The position numbers and the translations under genes were made by a program. Source: a bacterium (GTDB lineage: Bacteria > Cyanobacteriota > Vampirovibrionia > Obscuribacterales > Obscuribacteraceae). From it: a stretch of 64,000 nucleotides of DNA. Numbering within the stretch: position 1 is the stretch's first letter; every line of letters starts with the position of its first letter. Below, piece by piece: positions 26,193 through 35,427 of this stretch. A model generated the notes under the pieces. It worked only from the letters and a program-made list of their open reading frames with translations. It was not told where the DNA came from and did no database searches. The stretch spans positions 62,001 through 126,000 of the forward strand of contig JAGOSY010000007.1 in the NCBI GenBank assembly GCA_018062085.1. The letters are read 5' to 3'.

Positions 26193-27158
26193 TTAGCCAT
26201 CTTTGTTTATAGCATGAATGAGTTCTTCTAAGACTTTGTCGGCTTTGTCGTTATCTATTTGACAGGTGCCAGCGTTTTCGTGGCCGCCCCCGCCATACTT
26301 GAGACAGAGTTCGCCGATGTTAGTTTTCGAGCCGCGATCAACAATTGACTTACCAATGGCAAACACTGTGTTTTGTTGCTTCAAGCCCCAGAGTCGGTGA
26401 ATTGAAATATTGGTCTCTGGATGCATGGCATAAATCATGAAACGGTTGCCAGCAAAAATTGTTTCTTCTTTTTGCAGGTCGAGCACAATTAGATTTTTGT
26501 GCACTGTTGAACAGCGGTTAACTTGGTCTTTGAACAATTCTGCTTGGGTGTTGTATAGCTCAACTCGCTCCATGACGTCTGGCATTTTCATGATTTCGTC
26601 AATGTCGTGGTCTTTGCAATAATCAATTAAATCCATCATTAAATTGTAGTTTGAAATGCGGAAATCCCGGAATCTGCCCAGACCTGTGCGGGGGTCCATC
26701 AAGTAGTTGAGAAGCACCCAACCAGTTGGGTTCAAGATTTCTTCTTTGCTGAACTGGGCTGCGTCAGCCTTGTCCACCTCGTGCATCATGTCGTTCCAGC
26801 GGGCGGGGAAGGTTTTTGCACCGCCGTAATGGTCATAGACCACGCGAGCCGCCGACATAGCTTTGGGGTCAATAATATGATTGTCGCGGCAGCCCTTGTT
26901 GCGGGTCATTTCGCTTGAGTGGTGGTCGAAGGCGAGGTGCACACCTTCAACATAAGGCAAGTTGGTGGTTATATCGTGGTCGGTAATGGGTACCTTACCG
27001 TCTTGCATGTCTTTGGGGTGCACGAACAAAATATCGTCGAGCATATTAATGTGTTTGAGCAGTACCGCGCAGACCAGGCCGTCGAAGTCGCTGCGGGTCA
27101 CCAGTCTATATTTAGTGGCATTCTCTACAGCGGATGCTGGATTTTGCGAAGTTGTCAT
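26193..27158 (-). CDS. DHH-family phosphoesterase
   Basis: 321 residues. The N-terminal half has the DHH motifs: VTRSDFDGLVCAVLLKH (DFDG), and LAFDHHSSEM (DHH), with a further Asp in HEVDKADAAQF. The C-terminal half ends in LCLKYGGGGHENAGTCQI, the DHHA1-type GGGGH motif. Such proteins hydrolyse phosphodiester or phosphoanhydride bonds in nanoRNA, cyclic dinucleotides or polyphosphate; the sequence does not tell which. It is cytoplasmic, with no CBS or other regulatory domain. It is the first gene of a minus-strand operon with antiporter and L,D-transpeptidase. Confidence 0.9.
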   Translation of the reverse strand: MTTSQNPASAVENATKYRLVTRSDFDGLVCAVLLKHINMLDDILFVHPKDMQDGKVPITDHDITTNLPYVEGVHLAFDHHSSEMTRNKGCRDNHIIDPKAMSAARVVYDHYGGAKTFPARWNDMMHEVDKADAAQFSKEEILNPTGWVLLNYLMDPRTGLGRFRDFRISNYNLMMDLIDYCKDHDIDEIMKMPDVMERVELYNTQAELFKDQVNRCSTVHKNLIVLDLQKEETIFAGNRFMIYAMHPETNISIHRLWGLKQQNTVFAIGKSIVDRGSKTNIGELCLKYGGGGHENAGTCQIDNDKADKVLEELIHAINKDG

Positions 27159-27312
27159 TGCCTTTCTAATCGCCTCTCAAATGCTGGTAAATCAGTGGCT
27201 CGTTATCAGCCCCCTAATAGACTTACCACTCTGGCCTAGAGACCTAAACCCAAAGTTTGCTAAGTGTATAATTGATTAGTACAAATTAGGGACTAGTGCA
27301 GATGGGGGATTA

Positions 27313-28305
27313 ATGCTTAGGCTTTTATCTCGAGTCATAATAGTTGCGGCCCTAGTCGGTACACTGCTTTGGGGATCGGCTCTGGTTCAAGCTTTCGCTA
27401 AGGAACCAGCCACTCCAATTGCTGCTCTTGATGCAAAAAAGTACAGACAAGTGAAATTTCCAATGCATTCGCTTGGTCGTTTGTACGATATTAAACCCGG
27501 TATGGATTGGTTAAAAGTTAAAGCCGTTGATGGCACGTTTCTCGGCACAGCAGCAGGTCTGCAGGTGGTGCCCCGGTCTGCTAGGCTTGGTCTTGAATTG
27601 GATGCCAGTGTCGCTGACGAGCCTAAGTTGCTTGAGGCACTGGCTCCAGATGCTTTATTTGCTCTGCGCTCAAGAAACCTTGAACAGACCGATAGCTTTC
27701 TCTATTCGGTCTATCATCTAACTGGGTTAAGTCGTCTTGATTTGCTTGATTGCAGTTTTACTGATAAGGCCGTTTCGGGGCTAGTACGCTTAAGCCAACT
27801 AGAGAGATTGACCCTAGGCACATGTGGACTGACAGGTAGCTGCTTTCGCGATTTGACGCAATTGAAGAAGCTTAAGTATTTTGGCGCTTCCTGTAATAAA
27901 CTCGATAGGCAATCTATTTCTTATGTTGCCCAGATGCCCGCTTTGATTCATCTTGATTTAGCTAGAACTCAGATCACTGATGCTGAGTTGCTTACTATCG
28001 CTAAACTTTCGAAACTAGAGACTCTCAATATTAACTCTAACCCTGCACTTACAAGTAAAGGTTTTGCTGCTCTCAAGTCGCTGCGCAAGTTACAAAGTTT
28101 GTCAGCTGAATACACAGCTATTAAGCTAGACGATTTATTGGCGCTCAAAGGTTTGCCTTTACGTTCTATGTCTTTGCCACCACTAAAGATTCGCTTTTCT
28201 GAGATGCAAAAATTGCGTAGAATTTTTCCTAATTGCGTTATAGCGCTTCAGTCGCGTGAAAGCAGTGGCGATTTCAATATGATTTTTGCTCCAGTATCGC
28301 GCTAG
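27313..28305 (+). CDS. Exported leucine-rich-repeat protein, resembling the sensor half of the LRR kinases
   Basis: 330 residues. An N-terminal hydrophobic segment (IIVAALVGTLLWGSALVQAFA) is a signal peptide. From about residue 135 onward are at least five LRR units (LSRLDLLDCSFTDKAVSGL, LERLTLGTCGLTG, LIHLDLARTQITDAELLTI, LETLNINSNPALTSKGF). The repeats and the KFPMHSLGRLYDI-like upstream part look like the C-terminal sensor parts of the two LRR kinases at 46-52 kb, here without a kinase. It may be a decoy or partner sensor. The TATAAT at 27267-27272 upstream could be part of its promoter. Confidence 0.85.
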   Translation: MLRLLSRVIIVAALVGTLLWGSALVQAFAKEPATPIAALDAKKYRQVKFPMHSLGRLYDIKPGMDWLKVKAVDGTFLGTAAGLQVVPRSARLGLELDASVADEPKLLEALAPDALFALRSRNLEQTDSFLYSVYHLTGLSRLDLLDCSFTDKAVSGLVRLSQLERLTLGTCGLTGSCFRDLTQLKKLKYFGASCNKLDRQSISYVAQMPALIHLDLARTQITDAELLTIAKLSKLETLNINSNPALTSKGFAALKSLRKLQSLSAEYTAIKLDDLLALKGLPLRSMSLPPLKIRFSEMQKLRRIFPNCVIALQSRESSGDFNMIFAPVSR

Positions 28306-28438
28306 CAATTTGTGGCTCGTGGCTTGTAATTAGAAGCTTTTCAGCACGCCACGGCCTGTAAAGAGGGTACTCTTGTCATGATTTGTTTATATTTGCGCTC
28401 GGCGCTTGGGGTATCACTTGGATAACCACTCTAGATCT

Positions 28439-29902
28439 ATGCGATTGTCCGCATTTGCTGCTCGATCATATATGCGTAAGGCGTTTTCGCTTGTTACTAT
28501 GTTGACTGTGTTACAGGTGCCACTGCTTTTTACAGGCGCAGCTGCTTATGCCGAAAGTGAGGCGTTAGCGCAAGTTGATTCTACCTCTACTGCCTCTTCC
28601 TCGGGCATCGCCTCTGACTCTACTGCCGCTGCCGAGCACCAATATTCGCAGCTGACAAAACAGATTTTGCTGGCTGGAATTGAGCTAGAGCGGTTCAGTT
28701 TGAATTCTAGGCTAAACAGCGCCAAGCAACCGCGTTTTAGAAGATTGCGCTATTTTCTCACCCAAGAAACAGCTGCTGCGACCGGGTTAGCTTTTGAAAT
28801 TGCTTTTATGGAGCAGGCGAAAAAGGGACGGCGTCGACCACTGCAGGTTAGCAAGCCTGTATTACATGGTGCCCTAACTACGGCCATGACTGGGGCGATA
28901 ATTGGTGGTTCTGGTTCTTGTTTAGAGTTGAGTTCGAACATGCTTCAGGCCATCAAGAATAAGCGCAACGGTTTCGACTTTAAAACAGCTAACAAATTTG
29001 TGGTGGCAAAGCTCAAAGAGATAGATCAGCTTTTGGCACAGAGAGACGCTCTGGTTGCGGCTCATCCTGATCACCCAGGTTATGAAGGTGCAGTTCTTGA
29101 AGGCAAGATTTTGCGTGAGCTGCGCAATTGTTTTATTACTGAATACTCTGATTTTAGTGCTGATACCAAAGGCTATATCACCTATCAAAATCTCTTTTAC
29201 TTGCTCAATGCTTCCTACAGCGCCGTCCAGGCTGCTGGAGCCTGGGCTGGTTATCGCGGTGTAACAAAGCCCGCCTATAACGGACCCGCCAATGTTCTCT
29301 TTATTGTCAGTGGTGCCATGGCCATGGTCACTCCGATTATTAGTACTGCGGCTGGTAAGTATGCTCGCAGGCGAACCTATGAGACCCTAGAAAAGCAAAT
29401 AGGCGAAAAGCCAAAGTTTGACGACAAGGCTTTTGCAACACAAGGCAAAGAGCTAAGACAGATTCTCAAGTCAGTCAATGGTACTGTGATTTCTTCGATG
29501 CCCGGAACAGACAGGTTGGCCATGTACACCGATGCTTCAACTCTTTTCAAAAAGCAGTTGGATAGCGAAACGACGATTATGCGTCGCAATGAAAAAGTGG
29601 CTTTGCAAAACAACCTGCTAGCTCCGGTCATTGGAGGCCAATTGATGACTCAAGGAATCTTCGGTTGTATTGGTTCCTATCGTTATAATTTGCAGCCACG
29701 TAAGCAGCTCAGTATGTTCTATCGTGGCGCTATCATCGGTACAGTTGGAACGAGCATGGCTACGGTTGGCAACGCAGTATCGCTGCTGTCTAGTTTGAGC
29801 TATGAACATCGTTTGTCTAAAGAGAAGAAACTGCCAGCGCAATTGATAAAAGCTAGGCTTGAGCACCTAGAAGAAGTAGAGAGAGACGTGCGCAAGATTT
29901 GA
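28439..29902 (+). CDS. Hypothetical exported/membrane protein
   Basis: About 487 residues, no family recognised. A signal-like N-terminus (RKAFSLVTMLTVLQVPLLFTGAAAYAESE) precedes a long helical protein with several Gly/Ala-rich hydrophobic stretches (TTAMTGAIIGGSGSCLELSS, VLFIVSGAMAMVTPIISTAAG, APVIGGQLMTQGIFGCIGSYRY, IIGTVGTSMATVGNAVSLL), so it likely spans or lies on the membrane several times. The ATG at 28439 is my choice; a TTG at 28418 with GGGG 6 bp upstream is also possible. The stop abuts the convergent formylglycine-enzyme gene with no gap. Confidence 0.68.
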   Translation: MRLSAFAARSYMRKAFSLVTMLTVLQVPLLFTGAAAYAESEALAQVDSTSTASSSGIASDSTAAAEHQYSQLTKQILLAGIELERFSLNSRLNSAKQPRFRRLRYFLTQETAAATGLAFEIAFMEQAKKGRRRPLQVSKPVLHGALTTAMTGAIIGGSGSCLELSSNMLQAIKNKRNGFDFKTANKFVVAKLKEIDQLLAQRDALVAAHPDHPGYEGAVLEGKILRELRNCFITEYSDFSADTKGYITYQNLFYLLNASYSAVQAAGAWAGYRGVTKPAYNGPANVLFIVSGAMAMVTPIISTAAGKYARRRTYETLEKQIGEKPKFDDKAFATQGKELRQILKSVNGTVISSMPGTDRLAMYTDASTLFKKQLDSETTIMRRNEKVALQNNLLAPVIGGQLMTQGIFGCIGSYRYNLQPRKQLSMFYRGAIIGTVGTSMATVGNAVSLLSSLSYEHRLSKEKKLPAQLIKARLEHLEEVERDVRKI

Positions 29903-31039
29903 TTATTTCCCGGCTTTGACGCAGCGAAAACCTAGATGGTTGGCTGCTGTATTGACTTCCCCTTTGCCTCTGGTACCAATCATATAGCGTGTGCAATATT
30001 GGTCGCTGCAAAGAAAAGAACCGCCCCTGTGAACACGTTTCTTTTCGCCTGGTTCGACTGGGTCGAAGGGTCTGTCCGGGCCGGTGGGGTTTTTGACAAC
30101 GCCCTTTGATGCTTGTGCTAGTTGGGCGTAATAGTCGGCGCGATACCAATCGCTGCACCACTCCCATACGTTGCCAGCCATGTCGTAGAGGCCATATTTG
30201 TTGGCTGGATATTGTTTCACCGGCGCTATACCAGCAAAACCGTCTAGGCCGGTATCTTTGACTGGAAATTGGCCTTGATAGATATTGGCCATCCACTTGC
30301 CACCGGGTTTGAGTTCATTGCCCCAAGTGTAAGTGTCACCATCTTTGCCACCACGGGCGGCACGCTCCCATTCAGCTTCTGTTGGCAAGCGCTTACCTAC
30401 CCATTTAGCGTAGGCAACAGCATCTGGATAAGCCACTTGTACCACTGGGTAGTTGCCCTTACCTTTGATGCTGCTCTGGGGGCCTTGGGGATGTCTCCAG
30501 TCGGCACCATGTTGGTAGCGCCACCACTGAAACATGTTTTGTAGTGGCACTGCTTTAGCTGTGGGTGTAAATACAGTAGAGCCAGCTACAAGGTTTTCTT
30601 TCGGTGCAGTGGGAAATTCTTCTTGGGTTGGCGCAATTTCTGCGATTGTTTTATAGCCAGTGGCTTTGACAAATTTTTCAAATTGGTCGTTGGTCACTTC
30701 TGTCTTGTCCATCCAGAAGCCATCAACATAAACGCGATGAATAGGGCGAGCGTCACGCATATCGTCTTGGGCTGTGCAGTGGCCATTGAACTGGGACTGG
30801 CAGGCTTTTGATGCCTCATTTTTTGATGCAGATTTAGCGGCTGCGTCGGCTTTGGCACCGGCTATTTCTTTGAGTGGGTTTTCACTACCCATAGAAAATT
30901 CACCAGCCGGTATCCAAACCATATCTTTGTTGTCAGCTTGAGCGACCGAAGTATTGCCTAAGCACGCAAGCAGCAAACCCAGCTGAGCGATAATGATTCG
31001 CTTAGCTGGGTTATGCTGTTTGTGTGGTCGATTGTTCAA
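29903..31039 (-). CDS. Formylglycine-generating enzyme (SUMF1/FGE-like)
   Basis: 378 residues. A signal peptide or lipoprotein-type N-terminus (IIIAQLGLLLACLGNTSVAQA) precedes the FGE-sulfatase domain: MVWIPAGEFSMGSE, FWMDKTEVTNDQFEKFV, YPVVQVAYPDAVAYAKWVGKRLPTEAEWERAARGG, AGNVWEWCSDWY, and HRGGSFLCSDQYCTRY, which keeps both active-site Cys of genuine FGE (FLCxxxYC). It oxidises the sulfatase Cys to formylglycine outside the cytoplasm. The neighbouring upstream gene is a sulfatase with a C-T-A-G-R site, so these are enzyme and substrate. The start is TTG, chosen because the signal peptide begins there. Confidence 0.93.
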   Translation of the reverse strand: MNNRPHKQHNPAKRIIIAQLGLLLACLGNTSVAQADNKDMVWIPAGEFSMGSENPLKEIAGAKADAAAKSASKNEASKACQSQFNGHCTAQDDMRDARPIHRVYVDGFWMDKTEVTNDQFEKFVKATGYKTIAEIAPTQEEFPTAPKENLVAGSTVFTPTAKAVPLQNMFQWWRYQHGADWRHPQGPQSSIKGKGNYPVVQVAYPDAVAYAKWVGKRLPTEAEWERAARGGKDGDTYTWGNELKPGGKWMANIYQGQFPVKDTGLDGFAGIAPVKQYPANKYGLYDMAGNVWEWCSDWYRADYYAQLAQASKGVVKNPTGPDRPFDPVEPGEKKRVHRGGSFLCSDQYCTRYMIGTRGKGEVNTAANHLGFRCVKAGK

Positions 31040-31075
31040 TGATTCAATTCATTTCTTGAGCATAAGAGCCTGTCT

Positions 31076-32683
31076 CTATCTGCTTCTTGCGTTCATTTTG
31101 TCTTGGATTGCTTGTTTTACAGCTTCCATGTTGAAACTGGCACCTTTTTGCATAGGCGGGTATTCAACAAATGTAGCTGCAGTTTTAGCAACTTCCTGCT
31201 GCACAAAAACGAAGCGCCAGAACTCATAAGCAAACCAGTCATAGTAGCCTAGTGAGCCAGTTTTGCCGTTTGAAATGCCAGTTCTTTCTAAGGGGTCTAA
31301 GCGCAGGTTTGTCAGGATTGGCCAATCTACTTTTTCAGTTGCACCAAGCCAGCCATTAGGTTGATCGGTGAAGCGATATTTGTAGTCGTTGATTCTGACA
31401 GCACCTAGAGTGCCTTCGGTGAAGTAATAGATTTCTTTGCGGTTGGATGGGCCTTTACCTGTGAGCACATCTAATTGGTTGTAGCCATCAAGGTGTACTT
31501 TGTAAGTGGTATCACCGACTTTTTTGCCAGTGAGCAATTCTTGTTTGATGTTTGGGTTTCCGGCTGCGGCTACGAAAGTTGGGAACCAGTCTAGGCCTGA
31601 GAAAATGCCGTTTTCCACTTTGCCAGCAGGTACTTTACCAGGCCAACGAACGATAGCTGGAGCGCGGAAGCCGCCTTCTAGAGCAGTGCCTTTGCCACCA
31701 GCAAATGGTGTTTGTCCACCATCGGGCCAAGTGAAGTTTTCAGTACCGTTGTCGGTGCTGAACACAATAATGGTGTTCTCGTCCATGCCATTATCTTTGA
31801 CATATTTGAGCACTGAGCCAACAATGTCATCGAGTTGCGCCATGCCAGCTTCATGAATGCTCCAGCCATTTTCAGAATTACGCATTGATTCGTATTTCTC
31901 TGAAAGGTGGGTAACTACGTGCATGCGTGTGGGGTTGAGCCAGAGGAAGAAGGGCTTGCCGTCTTTCTTGGCTTTATCCATAAATTTGACTGAGTCAGCG
32001 AGAATTTCGTCGTCGACTGTTTCCATGCGCTTGGGATAAAGCTCACCGGCGTCTTCGATTTTTTGTTTGCCAATTTTGCCCCAGCGCGGTTGCACTGTTT
32101 GGTCGTCAGTATCAGTGGCCCAGCTGTGAACCATATTGCGCGGTCCAACAACGGCTTTTAGCGCTTGTGGATAGTTGCGGTGAGCTGGGTCTTCCATGGC
32201 ATCAAGGTGGTATAGGTAGCCAAAGAACTCATCGAAGCCATGCACTGTAGGCAAGAATTGGTTGAGATCGCCTAGGTGGTTTTTGCCGAACTGTCCGGTG
32301 GTGTAGCCTTGGTCTTTTAGAGCTGTGGCTATTGTGATCGCTTGGTCGGGAAGACCGATGGGAGATCCGGCCTGGCCTACGGTGGTCATGCCAGTTCTAA
32401 TTGGTAGCTCACCAGTGATGAAGTTAGCGCGACCGGCTGTACAGCTGGCTTCTGCGTAGTAGTCAGTGAAGCGCATACCTTCTTGAGCCATCTTGTCTAG
32501 ATTTGGTGTGCGTCCGGCCATAATTCCCTGGTTGTAGGCACCGATGTTGAACCAGCCAATATCGTCCCCCATAATGAAGATGATGTTGGGTTTCTTGGCA
32601 TCAGCGCACATACCAGCGCTTGGCGCAAACAGCGCCGTTGCCGCCAGCAGAACGCTGAAAAATTTCTTGGCGTAATGACTCAC
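31076..32683 (-). CDS. Secreted arylsulfatase
   Basis: About 535 residues with a signal peptide (SVLLAATALFAPSAGMCA). The N-terminal region has IIFIMGDDIGWFN (metal-binding Asp pair) and TPNLDKMAQEGMRFTDYYAEASCTAGRANFITG: the sulfatase signature C-x-[PA]-x-R is CTAGR, Cys at about residue 81, to be turned into formylglycine. QFGKNHLG gives the catalytic Lys/His. IIVFSTDNGTE supplies further metal ligands. It hydrolyses sulfate esters outside the cytoplasm. The GTG start at 32683 has AGGAG 7 bp upstream, better than the 33-bp-longer reading. The FGE gene follows 36 bp downstream. Confidence 0.95.
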   Translation of the reverse strand: MSHYAKKFFSVLLAATALFAPSAGMCADAKKPNIIFIMGDDIGWFNIGAYNQGIMAGRTPNLDKMAQEGMRFTDYYAEASCTAGRANFITGELPIRTGMTTVGQAGSPIGLPDQAITIATALKDQGYTTGQFGKNHLGDLNQFLPTVHGFDEFFGYLYHLDAMEDPAHRNYPQALKAVVGPRNMVHSWATDTDDQTVQPRWGKIGKQKIEDAGELYPKRMETVDDEILADSVKFMDKAKKDGKPFFLWLNPTRMHVVTHLSEKYESMRNSENGWSIHEAGMAQLDDIVGSVLKYVKDNGMDENTIIVFSTDNGTENFTWPDGGQTPFAGGKGTALEGGFRAPAIVRWPGKVPAGKVENGIFSGLDWFPTFVAAAGNPNIKQELLTGKKVGDTTYKVHLDGYNQLDVLTGKGPSNRKEIYYFTEGTLGAVRINDYKYRFTDQPNGWLGATEKVDWPILTNLRLDPLERTGISNGKTGSLGYYDWFAYEFWRFVFVQQEVAKTAATFVEYPPMQKGASFNMEAVKQAIQDKMNARSR

Positions 32684-32872
32684 GCTTACTCTCCTAGATA
32701 AGGAATATCTGGCCACGGCTCATGTCAAGTGACTTAGCCTAAAGCAGTCGTTCAGAGTATCAGACCGAAGGTTGTATCTGATCGGCTACTGCTAATTATC
32801 ACTGGCTCTTCAATTTGGTCTTGACTTGGCGATTGCTTACCAGATGGTTTGGATTGCCTTGCTAGCGCCTAG

Positions 32873-33340
32873 TTAGTGTGGGGTCAAGTTGACGATTAGG
32901 TCAATCATCAACAATATGCTAATCACAATTAGACTAACCGCTACTGCCAATGTCGAGGACCAGGCTGCCACCTGCACTTCTTTGTTCAATTTTCTCAGTG
33001 AGAGCCAATGTTCAACGGCGCCGCAAATCAATCCTAAGATTCCCAGAAGCATAAGAGTGATGCCAAGTTGCTCTGGTGATTGGGTCTTAAATTCTGATAG
33101 ATGCTTGTTCTTGATTAGATCATGCACAAAGCGTGCCAGGGTGAAGCCGAAGGCAAACAGAGACAGCGACGTGCGAATCCAGGCTAGCAGCGTTCTGTCC
33201 ATAGCAAGAAGAGTGCGAGTCTGTGCCAGCTCCATTTGCAGTGTTTGTATTTTTGTTGGCTTGAGTTCTGTTGTTTTGAGTTCTGCGGCCTGAACTTCTG
33301 TCTTGTGGTCTGGTTCTGGTTTCTTTTCTGAGTCTTCCAC
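32873..33340 (-). CDS. DUF202 family membrane protein
   Basis: 155 residues. A polar ~40-residue N-terminus precedes the family signature ALDRTLLAWIRTSLSLFAFGFTLARFVHDL (here MDRTLLAWIRTSLS), then two more membrane helices (LGITLMLLGILGLICGAVEHWL and LAVAVSLIVISILLMIDLIV). DUF202 proteins are small three-helix inner-membrane proteins of unknown role. The GTG start at 33340 follows the previous gene closely, suggesting co-transcription. Confidence 0.88.
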   Translation of the reverse strand: MEDSEKKPEPDHKTEVQAAELKTTELKPTKIQTLQMELAQTRTLLAMDRTLLAWIRTSLSLFAFGFTLARFVHDLIKNKHLSEFKTQSPEQLGITLMLLGILGLICGAVEHWLSLRKLNKEVQVAAWSSTLAVAVSLIVISILLMIDLIVNLTPH

Positions 33341-33350
33341 TTAGTACAAC

Positions 33351-33887
33351 CTATTGATAGCGCATGCCGTTGAAATCAATGTAACCACTCTCATGGCGAG
33401 GTTCATCAGACTTGTGCGTCCAATGTAAGACACCGCCGCGTTCGTTCCAAATGTATTCTCCATGAATTCGCACAACGTTTCCAGCTTGCACTGGCGCGTA
33501 AGTACCGTACTGAAGGTCATTGGCTACCAGCACTGTGGTGCCATTTGAAAGTATCAATAGAAAGCGTTGATGGGGCTCGCGGTAATCTTCCTCGCGCAGC
33601 ATTTTTTTTATCGGGGCGGTCACGGTTAGTTCTACTTTGCGCGCTTGTTGACTTTGAGCTTGAATAATTTTGGCGTCGTCTACAGCATAGGGAACATTGG
33701 CCGGTCCAATTACTATGCCACTTCTGGTGCTCTGACTCGAACCTTGATTGAAACCTTGGTTTTGTCCTTGACTTTGAAATTGATTTGCTTCCTGCGCTCC
33801 TACTCTTTGGACGTTAGCAGCGTTGCAACCAAAACAGAGAAAAATTCCGGCCAATAGAACTAACTTGAACTTATTGCAGACTGCCAT
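33351..33887 (-). CDS. Exported hypothetical protein, OB-like tail
   Basis: About 178 residues. A signal or lipoprotein-type N-terminus (FKLVLLAGIFLCFGCNAA; the LCFGC box is imperfect), then a low-complexity Gln/Gly/Ser region (QSQGQNQGFNQGSSQS), then a compact ~110-residue domain (VTAPIKKMLREEDYREPHQRFLLILSNGTTVLVANDLQYGTYAPVQAGNVVRIHGEY). The last part looks like a small beta barrel of the DUF3465 kind (VRIHGEYIWNERGGVLHWTHK), which I recall as its closest resemblance but cannot confirm. The ATG has GGAGG 5 bp upstream and overlaps the end of the fused hydrolase gene by about 17 bp. Confidence 0.68.
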   Translation of the reverse strand: MAVCNKFKLVLLAGIFLCFGCNAANVQRVGAQEANQFQSQGQNQGFNQGSSQSTRSGIVIGPANVPYAVDDAKIIQAQSQQARKVELTVTAPIKKMLREEDYREPHQRFLLILSNGTTVLVANDLQYGTYAPVQAGNVVRIHGEYIWNERGGVLHWTHKSDEPRHESGYIDFNGMRYQ

Positions 33888-35226
33888 AGATGCCTCCGGA
33901 GAAATTGGCAAAGCTGCTATTGCCAATTAAAGTCGAACTCGTTGTGCCGTCAGCTTTTAGAAATACAAATGATGGGATAGCCTGAATAGAATGTTGTTTC
34001 ATTTGAGCGGCGTTGTTTGGATCATCAATGTCGATTTTTTTGCATTGAATTTTGTCACCAAAGATTTTCTGAGCTTGGGCAATCTGTTGATCAACGTCGT
34101 CGCACTGCCCGCACCATGGTGCGGTAAAAATCAAAACACTGGCGGACAAATTAGTTTTGGCTAGATGAGAGGTGGCAGCTCTAGCTTGAGCGGAGGCAGA
34201 GCTGATGCTCAAGCTGGTTGTCTTGTCCTGGTTCCCTGGGGCTGGGGAATTGGATGCCATCCAGGTAGAGATAAATTGGGCCATGTTTGAATCGTATGTG
34301 TTGCTCTTTACGCGTCCATATTCAATCACCAAATGCTCACTCGGTAGTTCAATGAAAGTTTTGTTTTTGGTGTTCAGAGCGTTGAAAATTTCCCAGGTAC
34401 CTTGAGCCTTTACGAGCCTATCGAGAGTGCCTTGCAGCATCAGCACCGGTAGCGTAGTTATTTTCGCGGCAGCATCGTTATTGCCGTCCATAAATGCTTG
34501 GAAGTCAACTAACTGTACTGCCGAAAGATCCATACGATTTAGTGGGTTCGATTCCCAAATTTCTCTCAGGCGATCATTTTTTGTTGCCTGATCAACTATG
34601 CTGGTGCCGACGTCAAACTGCCTACGAGCGCCAGTCAGTAGCTTCACTCCGACCTTTAAATTAGTGCCATCTTTGTAGCGCTGGCCTGACGGAACTGACG
34701 AAATCAATCCATCCATTTGTTCCGGGTACATTGAGCTGGCGCGCAAGACAATAGCACCACCCATAGATTCACCAAGAAGAAAGACTGGCAGGCCAGGGTG
34801 ATTGGCTCTGAGACTAGGTAGCAGAGTTTGTAAGTCATCGAGGCAAGCATCAAATTTCAATGCTTTGCCGTTCTTTAATTTCATCCACGAGCCAAAGCCA
34901 CGCACGTCAATGGCATAGACTGCCACTCCTCTGCGTGACATGCGTGTGCCAAAATCGTTGAAACAGTCAGCATTGAGGCCGAGGCCGTGAATGCAAAGGA
35001 CCACCGCTGTTTGTTTGACATCATTGTCAATCCAGCTGCGGCAGGGTGGTGTGTTTATGTCGTTGGCATCAATTGTGCTGAAATTTGCTGCTGTGCTAGC
35101 TACTGGTGCTGGTGATGAAGTTGGACTATTGCTTGGACTGCCTGCGGCAATGGTACTAGGTGCGCTTAGTAGCAGTAGAGATAGTGCAGTGAATAAATAT
35201 GCCGACGTTCGCATTTGGAGACCCAT
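33871..35226 (-). CDS. Secreted alpha/beta-hydrolase fused to a C-terminal thioredoxin domain
   Basis: About 451 residues. Signal peptide (LFTALSLLLLSAPSTIAA), Ser/Pro linker, then a monoglyceride-lipase-like hydrolase: VVLCIHGLGLNADCF, LLGESMGGAIVLRAS (Ser nucleophile near residue 153), LPVLMLQGTLDRLV (Asp), LPSEHLVIEYG (His). A ~40-residue Ser/Ala/Gln linker then leads into a thioredoxin domain, VLIFTAPWCGQCDDVDQQI, QAIPSFVFLKADG, with the Trp-Cys-x-x-Cys and cis-Pro typical of the fold. A hydrolase and a thioredoxin in one exported chain are unusual. The start among TTG 35238, ATG 35226 and ATG 35214 is not settled. The next gene overlaps the end. Confidence 0.88.
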   Translation of the reverse strand: MGLQMRTSAYLFTALSLLLLSAPSTIAAGSPSNSPTSSPAPVASTAANFSTIDANDINTPPCRSWIDNDVKQTAVVLCIHGLGLNADCFNDFGTRMSRRGVAVYAIDVRGFGSWMKLKNGKALKFDACLDDLQTLLPSLRANHPGLPVFLLGESMGGAIVLRASSMYPEQMDGLISSVPSGQRYKDGTNLKVGVKLLTGARRQFDVGTSIVDQATKNDRLREIWESNPLNRMDLSAVQLVDFQAFMDGNNDAAAKITTLPVLMLQGTLDRLVKAQGTWEIFNALNTKNKTFIELPSEHLVIEYGRVKSNTYDSNMAQFISTWMASNSPAPGNQDKTTSLSISSASAQARAATSHLAKTNLSASVLIFTAPWCGQCDDVDQQIAQAQKIFGDKIQCKKIDIDDPNNAAQMKQHSIQAIPSFVFLKADGTTSSTLIGNSSFANFSGGIYGSLQ

Positions 35227-35427
35227 AAACGGAACCAATATAATAACTGGTTCTTCGGGTTTTAAGATTACCGCGCACTATCTTGGCTTGACAAGCGCTT
35301 GGAGGCCTATGCCCGGTATAATCGTGCAGGTCGCTCGGTGGCTGACGCCCGTAAACTAGAGGCTGTCTAACTAGATTCTGTCTAGGTAGAAGTTGGAGCC
35401 ACTGGCTGAATAACTTTAGGAATCACG

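Noticed and set aside
35317-35322. Perfect TATAAT before the MFS gene
   Set aside because: The only TTGACA nearby is 23 bp upstream, too far, and nothing like a -35 sits at 17 bp, so I did not call a promoter.
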